Assembly (NCBI GenBank): GCA_018830765.1
Contig: JAHJRJ010000044.1
Coordinates: 1-5,077, forward strand
Length of the DNA: 5,077 nucleotides
Reading direction: 5' to 3'
Source: Bacteroidota bacterium
GTDB taxonomy: Bacteria > Bacteroidota > Ignavibacteria > UBA10030 > BY39
Shown here: piece after piece, positions 1 to 3,698 of the stretch
How the letters are laid out: every line of letters starts with the position of its first letter
Numbering within the stretch: position 1 is the stretch's first letter
Made by a program: the position numbers and the translations under genes
The notes under the pieces: model-generated
The model's database searches: none
Seen by the model: the letters and a program-made list of their open reading frames with translations, nothing else
Told to the model about the DNA's origin: nothing

Positions 1-230
1 CCGACTGGTGTGTGAATGTAAAATGTCGGCATACCGGTATCCTGACAAATTGGGGCGATGTTCGTCTGTGCCATATCGATGTTGATTGCGATAGTACTGA
101 GAGCAAGCGCCGCTTGCGTGTTTGGCGTTTCGTCATTCATCGCTTTAGCTACTGCGCGACGAACATCGGGTGGCAAATTAGCCGATGTTTCGCTGATTAG
201 GTCGAACATGCTTAGTTTGAATTTTTCCAT
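1..230 (-). CDS. fumA: class I (Fe-S) fumarate hydratase, N-terminal part, runs off window
   Basis: The minus strand from the ATG at 230-228 reads 76 complete codons and continues beyond base 1. The protein begins MEKFKLSMFDLISETSANLP and carries the family hallmark PICQDTGMPTF. In this hallmark Cys62 is the expected first ligand of the [4Fe-4S] cluster that binds and activates the substrate. Class I fumarate hydratases interconvert fumarate and malate in the TCA cycle in the cytoplasm. The alpha domain of the L(+)-tartrate dehydratase family has the same motif, so substrate cannot be fixed from this fragment. The short leader before the PPDVRRAV segment resembles the TtdA-like and fused Fe-S fumarases rather than the longer E. 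coli FumA N-terminus. The start is supported by a strong Shine-Dalgarno sequence. I see no damage in the visible part. Confidence 0.88.
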   Translation of the reverse strand, partial: MEKFKLSMFDLISETSANLPPDVRRAVAKAMNDETPNTQAALALSTIAINIDMAQTNIAPICQDTGMPTFYIHTPV

Positions 231-234
231 AAAA

Positions 235-241
235 TCTCCTT
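235..241 (-). promoter_or_regulatory. Shine-Dalgarno of the fumarate hydratase gene
   Basis: On the minus strand AAGGAGA ends four bases before the ATG at 230. It is the only strong Shine-Dalgarno sequence in the window. hemH, the methyltransferase and the M20 gene lack a comparable one, so it settles the start of this gene and suggests efficient translation. Confidence 0.8.
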
Positions 242-363
242 CTATTTTGTTATTCTAAACGTAAGATTGACTGAATAAAGTGATAAATTTATAAGAAATT
301 TCGGTGTAAATTCCTAATTCTCTTTGCTACTCCGTGAAAATGTTGGTTTTTAGTATTAGCACA

Positions 364-427
364 AAAGCGTTCACGCAAAGTGCTGCACTAAAACTGAAAC
401 GCGATGCTCACAAAGGTTTAACGCTTT
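364..427. repeat. inverted repeat AAAGCGTT / AACGCTTT in intergenic DNA
   Basis: AAAGCGTT (364-371) is the exact reverse complement of AACGCTTT (420-427). Between them AGTGCTGCACT (379-389) is itself palindromic, so the region could fold as a branched structure. The TTTGCG/CGCAAAG words recur on both sides. This could be a degenerate intergenic repeat, or part of the leader or promoter region of the minus-strand fumarate hydratase. No gene is visible between 242 and 474, and no convincing promoter for fumA could be picked. Confidence 0.4.
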
Positions 428-474
428 GCGCTCTCGTATATTAATTTTAGGATGAATTTTATTGTTCTTTGAGT

Positions 475-482
475 TAAATTTG
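475..482 (+). promoter_or_regulatory. candidate Bacteroidota-type -7 box before the IS110 remnant
   Basis: TAAATTTG matches the TAnnTTTG -7 element of the Bacteroidota primary sigma factor exactly. A start site would fall near 488-490, at the foot of the imperfect stem that precedes the recombinase. No good TTTG -33 element lies at the expected 19-21-base spacing (the sequence there is GATG-like), so this is a half-site only. Confidence 0.35.
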
Positions 483-488
483 AATTAG

Positions 489-589
489 AGAAACGGCTTA
501 AGGAATGGGAGAGCGATTCGCGTTCAGATATCCCGATTTATCGGGAATATCGTCGCAGAGAGATAACTCCCCATCCCTGTTGAGCTTCT
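489..589 (+). ncRNA. candidate structured RNA upstream of IS110 recombinase (possible bridge RNA remnant)
   Basis: By eye the region folds into one long imperfect stem. AGAA 489-492 pairs with TTCT 586-589, and GCTTA 496-500 with TGAGC 581-585 (one G-U). The ten-base arm 502-511 pairs with 567-576 except for a 2x2 mismatch, and GCGA 513-516 pairs with TCGC 553-556. A 15-16-bp palindrome (531-546) sits in the apical loop and looks like a later insertion. IS110-family elements encode their guide (bridge) RNA in the non-coding left end just upstream of the recombinase, which is this position. Structure and position are seen in the sequence; the bridge RNA identity is inference. It could instead be the recombinase 5' leader. 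Confidence 0.4.
528..550. repeat. palindromic micro-insert with ATAT direct repeats
   Basis: The palindrome TCCCGATTTATCGGGA (531-546) has two 7-base arms and a TT centre. ATAT stands at 528-531 and again at 547-550, so the unit can be read as a 15-bp insert between two copies of a 4-bp target. It lies in the apical loop of the structured segment before the IS110 recombinase. Confidence 0.65.
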
Positions 590-688
590 TAAAATCTGAT
601 AAAAGGTAAAAAATCATTATGCAAATACTAAAACAAGTTATCGGTGTTGACGTTTCTAAAGACAGCTTAGCTGCTCGATTTGGAACAG

Positions 689-711
689 TTGACCCCGTAG
701 AACGGGGTTGA
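689..711. repeat. palindromic micro-insert with TTGA direct repeats, frameshifts the recombinase
   Basis: CCCCGTAGAACGGGG (693-707; arms CCCCGT and ACGGGG, loop AGA) lies between TTGA at 689-692 and TTGA at 708-711. Removing the palindrome and one TTGA (19 bases) restores FGTVDTNQKQN in one frame. With the insert present, the frame ends at 709-711. Confidence 0.8.
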
Positions 712-781
712 TACTAATCAGAAGCAAAATATTTCTGCTGCAGTTAGCTTCAGTAATAATCCTCAAGGATACGAAGCACTA

Positions 782-806
782 CTTGTCCCGATTTTATCGG
801 GACTTG
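782..806. repeat. palindromic micro-insert with CTTG direct repeats, in frame
   Basis: TCCCGATTTTATCGGGA (786-802; 7-base arms, TTT loop) lies between CTTG at 782-785 and CTTG at 803-806. The added length is 21 bases, that is seven codons (VPILSGL). Without it the recombinase reads YEALLAWANKSKV, as expected for IS110 proteins. Confidence 0.8.
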
Positions 807-872
807 CTTGGGCTAATAAATCCAAGGTGTCTGACGATATACCTCTTTGGTTTGTTATGGAAGCAACTGGTG

Positions 873-905
873 TTTACCCCGTAAAACGGGGTAAAACGGG
901 GTTTA
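873..905. repeat. compound palindromic micro-insert with TTTA direct repeats
   Basis: CCCCGTAAAACGGGG (877-891) is followed at once by a 10-base partial copy, TAAAACGGGG (892-901). TTTA stands at 873-876 and 902-905. The unit sits exactly where the recombinase loses its middle section after MEATGVY. It could be one insert with an internal tandem duplication, or the product of recombination between two palindromes that removed what lay between them. Confidence 0.7.
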
Positions 906-1146
906 GAGAAACAACTAAGACAATGGCAAATACAAGAGAATACCATAACCTCAAACAGCTTGCTGTGCAGATTAAAAATCAAATACATGCCAAAGAACAT
1001 TCTTATAGACCGTTAAATAGTGGCATTAAAAGATTACATCAGCAAATGAAATACATAAGCTAATAGAAAATGATCAAGAGCTGAAAGACCGCATTGACAA
1101 AATCGACAGGATTGAAGGTGTCGGATTTATGACTATAGATTTTTAA

Positions 1147-1200
1147 ATATCGAACCCGCCTGACCGTCGGGCAGGTAACGAATGTCGAATATTCAGTGTT
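1147..1200. repeat. AT-rich CGAAT-type intergenic repeat interrupted by a GC-rich palindrome
   Basis: Between the recombinase remnant and hemH the sequence is a degenerate direct repeat of CGAA (1151-1154, 1179-1182, 1186-1189) in an AT-rich setting ending ATATTCAGTGTTCA. It is broken by a GC-rich imperfect palindrome, CCTGACCGTCGGGCAGG (1159-1175), with one A/G mismatch in the arms. The CGAA copies on either side of 1155-1178 may be a 4-bp target duplication, or simply units of the surrounding repeat. No gene is seen here. Confidence 0.5.
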
Positions 1201-1223
1201 CACCCCGATAAAATCGGGGTTCA
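1199..1223. repeat. palindromic micro-insert with TTCA direct repeats at the hemH 3' end
   Basis: CCCCGATAAAATCGGGG (1203-1219; 7-base arms, AAA loop) lies between TTCA at 1199-1202 and TTCA at 1220-1223. It begins eight bases beyond the hemH stop codon. On the hemH (minus) strand it is followed by GTGAACACTG rather than a T run, so it is not a canonical terminator for hemH. On the plus strand it is followed by AT-rich, T-rich sequence. It may still protect or end transcripts. Confidence 0.75.
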
Positions 1224-1230
1224 TTATTTA

Positions 1231-2214
1231 TTATTTTTTCTCTATCACCTTTATCACTAAGTCTTTCAATGCCGCTATAAACTTCGGATGCGAGTTCAGC
1301 GCCGGCATCATCTCGAATTGTTTCACTCCTAACTCGGTCGCCTTTTGTCGGGTTTGGACGTCGATCTCTTGCAATGTTTCGATATGTTCGGTTACAAAAG
1401 AAATCGGCACAACGAGTAAGTGCCGGTTTCCAACCCCTGCCAGTTTGTTGATTGTGTCATTCAAAGAAGGCGTTAACCACTTCATCGGTCCGACTTTACT
1501 TTGATAGCAGAGTGTATGTTGCGAATCCCAATTACCTTTTGAGATAACCGCGCTAACAGTTTTTTCGATTTGATCTTTATACGGGTCGCCGGAAGCAATC
1601 AAGCTTTCCGGAACACCGTGCGCACTAAAGACCAAATGAATTTCTTTAGACGGGATGTTTTTGAATTTATTGTATGTTAGATTTATTTGACCGACAATGG
1701 CTTCGATGTAAAGCGGATGTTGGTGGAAATCTTTGATAACGATTTCATTTGGCGGATTGAACTTTTTCTTCTTACACTGCCGGTGCCATTCGTTTATGCT
1801 GGATGCGGTTGTAGGTTTGGAGTATTGCGGGTAGAGTGGCAGGAGAATAAATCTGTCGAAGTTAGAAATCTTTAAATTTTCGACTACAGAATCTATTTTC
1901 GGATGCCAGTAACGCATTGCTACAAAAACTTTTGCATCGATATCTTTTCGAAGTTCGGTTTCTAGCGCCTCTGCTTGCTGCCGGGTGAGTTCGAGAATGG
2001 GGGACTTACCGCCGATTACGATGTAATGGTGCTGAACTGATCTCGCTCGCATTTGCGAAATCATCCGAGCCAAAGGTTTGCGGAAGAGAAATGCCAACGG
2101 GAAATCGAAAATATCGGGGTCGCAGAAAAGATTGTAGAGAAACGGTTCGACCGCATTCAGCGAGTCAGGACCGCCGAGCTGGAAAAGTATTACGGCTGTT
2201 TTCTTTCCGTCCAT
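1231..2214 (-). CDS. hemH: ferrochelatase
   Basis: This intact 327-residue protein has the usual length for bacterial ferrochelatases. The enzyme inserts Fe2+ into a porphyrin (protoporphyrin IX in the classical route, coproporphyrin III in the alternative one) in the cytoplasm or at the inner membrane. The N-terminus KTAVILFQLGGPDSLNAVEP is typical. Further marks are LPLYPQYSKPTTAS (about 125-138), the catalytic His199 in VFSAHGVPES, the signature CYQSKVGPMKWLTPS (236-250), and Glu279 in SFVTEHIETLQEID, the partner acidic residue near the metal site. The C-terminus has no Cys cluster, so no [2Fe-2S] centre is expected. No transmembrane anchor is evident. The start at 2214 fits the family N-terminus although no Shine-Dalgarno is present. 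Seven bases upstream ends a hemE fragment, as in hemE-hemH heme units. Which porphyrin is used cannot be told from this sequence. Confidence 0.96.
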   Translation of the reverse strand: MDGKKTAVILFQLGGPDSLNAVEPFLYNLFCDPDIFDFPLAFLFRKPLARMISQMRARSVQHHYIVIGGKSPILELTRQQAEALETELRKDIDAKVFVAMRYWHPKIDSVVENLKISNFDRFILLPLYPQYSKPTTASSINEWHRQCKKKKFNPPNEIVIKDFHQHPLYIEAIVGQINLTYNKFKNIPSKEIHLVFSAHGVPESLIASGDPYKDQIEKTVSAVISKGNWDSQHTLCYQSKVGPMKWLTPSLNDTINKLAGVGNRHLLVVPISFVTEHIETLQEIDVQTRQKATELGVKQFEMMPALNSHPKFIAALKDLVIKVIEKK

Positions 2215-2221
2215 AAATTAT

Positions 2222-2470
2222 TTATGATAAACTACACTTTACGGGAACATCGGGTAATATTCCGTGTCCTAAATTAAAAATGTGTCCGCTTCCGTGTCCG
2301 AATTTTTCGAGAATTGATTTTACTTCTTCACGAATATTTTCTTCCGACTCGTAAAGCTTTTTCGGATTCATATTTCCTTGAGGCGCAACTTTATCACCGA
2401 TTCGTTTTCTTGCCTCACCGATATCAATAGTAGCTTCTAAGCCGACAACGTCGCAACCCGTAGCGGCGAT
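2222..2470 (-). pseudogene. hemE: uroporphyrinogen decarboxylase, C-terminal fragment
   Basis: An open stretch of 82 codons on the minus strand reads IAATGCDVVGLEATIDIGEA, then ARKRIGDKVAPQGNMNPKKL, and near the end FGHGSGHIFNLGHGILPDVP. These are the family's last-quarter motifs. HemE converts uroporphyrinogen III to coproporphyrinogen III by four decarboxylations. The full enzyme has about 340 residues, so about three quarters are missing, including the N-terminal substrate-binding Arg/Asp residues. A TAA at 2473-2471 closes the frame upstream, and no plausible start codon precedes the first motif. The fragment also ends early (VKCSLS after LPDVPV), some 12-18 residues short of usual, so its tail may be damaged too. 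The stop lies seven bases before hemH. A few similar-looking residues (GGLDLWQSLL) in the same frame before the TAA suggest a nonsense change plus truncation. Confidence 0.85.
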
Positions 2471-2558
2471 TTAAAGAAGGCTTTGCCATAAGTCCAGACC
2501 ACCGCGAAATAAGAGATTGAGAGCAAATAGGTTAGTAATTCAACAATAAAATTCATTT

Positions 2559-2877
2559 CTATAAATTTCCACTGTTAAATTTAACTAAGCTGTGCCAGTC
2601 AATTTTTCCGGCTTTGCAGAATTCCGAAGAAAATTCTGCTGTGAACAAATTAATAACCGCAACTTTTTCATCTTCAAAGTATTCATTGTGTTTTCTGCGA
2701 CATAAATTGCAAGACCTTCTAGAAAGACTCCAAAAAGTTCTTCTTCAGAGGACGATAAGTAGGCATTCAGAATTTCTTCTATCAACTTTTCGGCGGTCCG
2801 AATATTTTTTGCTTTGAATAAGTATCGATGTTGTCGTTTACATACTTGTTTAATTTCTCAATGTCTAATTTTTTCAT
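2559..2877 (-). pseudogene. PmeII-like type II restriction endonuclease, internally deleted
   Basis: Three reading frames joined end to end resemble one protein. The ATG at 2877 starts MKKLDIEKLNKYVNDNIDTY. A second frame reads AKNIRTAEKLIEEILNAYLS followed by SSEEELFGVFLEGLAIYVAE. A third reads NEYFEDEKVAVINLFTAEF and ends GKIDWHSLVKFNSGNL with TAG at 2561-2559. From memory this matches the first part, middle and last part of PmeII/MjaII-type endonucleases (roughly 230-260 residues). The section between VAENT and NEYFEDE should hold the PD-(D/E)xK catalytic core (an EGIDLEF-like strand and an IKSGPNWGNS-like strand), and it is gone. A shorter deletion lies near 2805-2815. The start overlaps the methyltransferase stop (ATGA), so the two were translationally coupled. 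No active nuclease can be made. Confidence 0.75.
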
Positions 2878-3540
2878 AAAGAAAGATCTCCGGTATTTTG
2901 CCGAACTCCTTTTACTCTTTTTTCTGCTAACGAACAGTATTCTTTGGATATATCAATTCCAATATAATTTCGTCCATTTGTCTTTGCGGCAACAGCAGTA
3001 GTTCCTGAGCCAAGAAATGGGTCGAGAATGAGGTCATCGGTTTTCGTAAATAACTTGATAAACCATTCTGGTAAACTGACAGGGAAAGCGGCGCTGTGAT
3101 TTTTATTGTTGGATTCGGTTCCTAAATACAGAACATTATCGGGGTAAGCCATATTTCTACCAATCCAGTTAGATATATCTCTTATCTTGTCAGTTTCACT
3201 TAATTTTCTTAAACGTGTCTTTGCCCAATCACCCATAGGTATGTCTTTCACCGTTCACTACGCTTTCTTTAATGTTTAAAATGAAAGTACCACTTGGTTT
3301 CAAAACCCTTTTCAGCTCAGCAGAAAAAGGTAAGAACCACTGAACATATTTATCAGGGTGGATTCCACCGTAAGTATTTTTTCTTCGATCTGCGTAAGGT
3401 GGAGACGTTACAATAAGGTCGATAACATCATTTGGAAAAGTTCGAAGGATTTCTAAAGCGTCCCCGCAAATAATCGAATTTAAAGCAAGTATTGTGAAAT
3501 TTTTTTCTTTTAATTTTATATCTAATATTTTTTTGCTCAT
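2874..3540 (-). pseudogene. type II beta-class DNA methyltransferase (TSPPY), frameshifted by internal deletion
   Basis: The first part starts at ATG 3540 (MSKKILDIKLKEKNF) and carries catalytic motif IV, VTSPPYADRRKNTYGG (TSPPY at residues 45-49). It continues through VLKPSGTFILNIKE to NGERHTYG, then a stop. The second part is in another frame. It reads PMGDWAKTRLRKLSETDKIR and NWIGRNMAYPDNVLYLGTES, then the SAM-binding motif I in DPFLGSGTTAVAAKTNGRNY, and ends GDLSL at the TGA 2876-2874. The order IV before I is the beta-class arrangement of N4-cytosine or N6-adenine methyltransferases. From memory, about 55-60 residues that should separate GERHTY from VPMGDWAK (the target-recognition region) are missing. 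A further ten or so residues are missing after DKIRD, in frame. The frame is open upstream to 3642 without a standard start codon. A partner endonuclease remnant follows directly. Confidence 0.88.
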
Positions 3541-3619
3541 CCGAAATGAATCTGAATTTAACTCTATAATTTCTTTTTTAATTTTTCCTTTTGAATTGAT
3601 AGAAATATACTCAAGTTTG

Positions 3620-3651
3620 GTTGCAAATACAATAATCGTTTCTTATATTTG
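3620..3651 (+). promoter_or_regulatory. Bacteroidota-type promoter of the M20 peptidase gene
   Basis: GTTG at 3620-3623 (-33 element, consensus TTTG) is followed after 20 bases by TATATTTG at 3644-3651, a perfect TAnnTTTG -7 box. Transcription would begin near 3657, leaving a leader of about 40 bases before the ATG at 3699. The leader has only a weak AAGAAG in place of a Shine-Dalgarno. The site lies between two divergent genes. A poorer TGTATTTG box can be read the other way at 3631-3624 and could have served the methyltransferase. Confidence 0.6.
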
Positions 3652-3698
3652 AAAGCAATTTAAACAGCTAATTCGATAACTAATATAAGAAGAATAAT

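Larger units (their letters stand above)
489..1146 (+). mobile_element. degenerate IS110-family insertion sequence (limits approximate)
   Basis: This span covers the structured left non-coding segment and the broken recombinase. IS110 elements lack terminal inverted repeats and often leave no target duplication, so the true ends cannot be placed by inspection. The left limit is taken as the base of the stem. The right limit is where recombinase similarity stops, near 1137, so the right end including the C-terminal catalytic domain is missing. The element cannot move by itself. Confidence 0.5.
619..1146 (+). pseudogene. IS110-family recombinase (DEDD transposase), multiply disrupted
   Basis: Translation from the ATG at 619 gives MQILKQVIGVDVSKDSLAAR, the RuvC-like N-terminus of IS110 recombinases, with the first catalytic Asp in GVDVSKD. 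A palindromic insert at 693-707 causes a frameshift and a stop at 709-711. In the shifted frame the protein resumes (TNQKQNISAAVSFSNN, then PLWFVMEATGVY with the catalytic Glu). After a second compound palindrome, about 70-80 residues are missing, including the expected DxxD segment. Similarity returns as TREYHNLKQLAVQIKNQIHA and continues to about 1063. A further short deletion leads to LIENDQELKDRIDKIDRIEG VGFMTI in another frame, ending at the TAA at 1144-1146. The C-terminal Tnp domain with the nucleophilic Ser is absent. KQLRQ near 910-924 and MANTREYHN are one base out of frame, suggesting an extra single-base loss. Family assignment is firm; deletion sizes are from memory of full-length IS110 proteins. 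Confidence 0.9.

Noticed and set aside
12..258. Two plus-strand frames at the left edge
   Set aside because: They are antisense to the fumarate hydratase N-terminus, which has a clear family motif and Shine-Dalgarno sequence.
284..291. TAAATTTA as a -7 box for the fumarate hydratase gene on the minus strand
   Set aside because: It has one mismatch to TAnnTTTG and no TTG element at 19-21 bases upstream. AT-rich DNA gives such matches often.
827..1063. A 78-codon open frame starting MSDDIPLWFVMEATGVY as a separate small gene
   Set aside because: Both halves match different parts of an IS110 recombinase, and the start codon lies inside the N-terminal domain. It is a slice of the pseudogene, not an independent gene.
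1199..1223. Intrinsic terminator of hemH
   Set aside because: The stem is good, but on the hemH strand it is followed by GTGAACACTG and not by a T run. The TTCA direct repeats fit the palindromic insert family better.
528..1223. CRISPR array
   Set aside because: The repeats are 15-24-bp palindromes of more than one type at irregular distances of about 30 to 300 bases, lying in a coding remnant, with no spacers of constant length and no cas genes.
2437..2556. A 39-codon minus-strand frame (MNFIVELLTYLLSISYF...) with a hydrophobic stretch
   Set aside because: It overlaps the hemE fragment in another frame, lacks a ribosome binding site, and the hydrophobicity can come from AT-rich codons. A small membrane protein cannot be supported.
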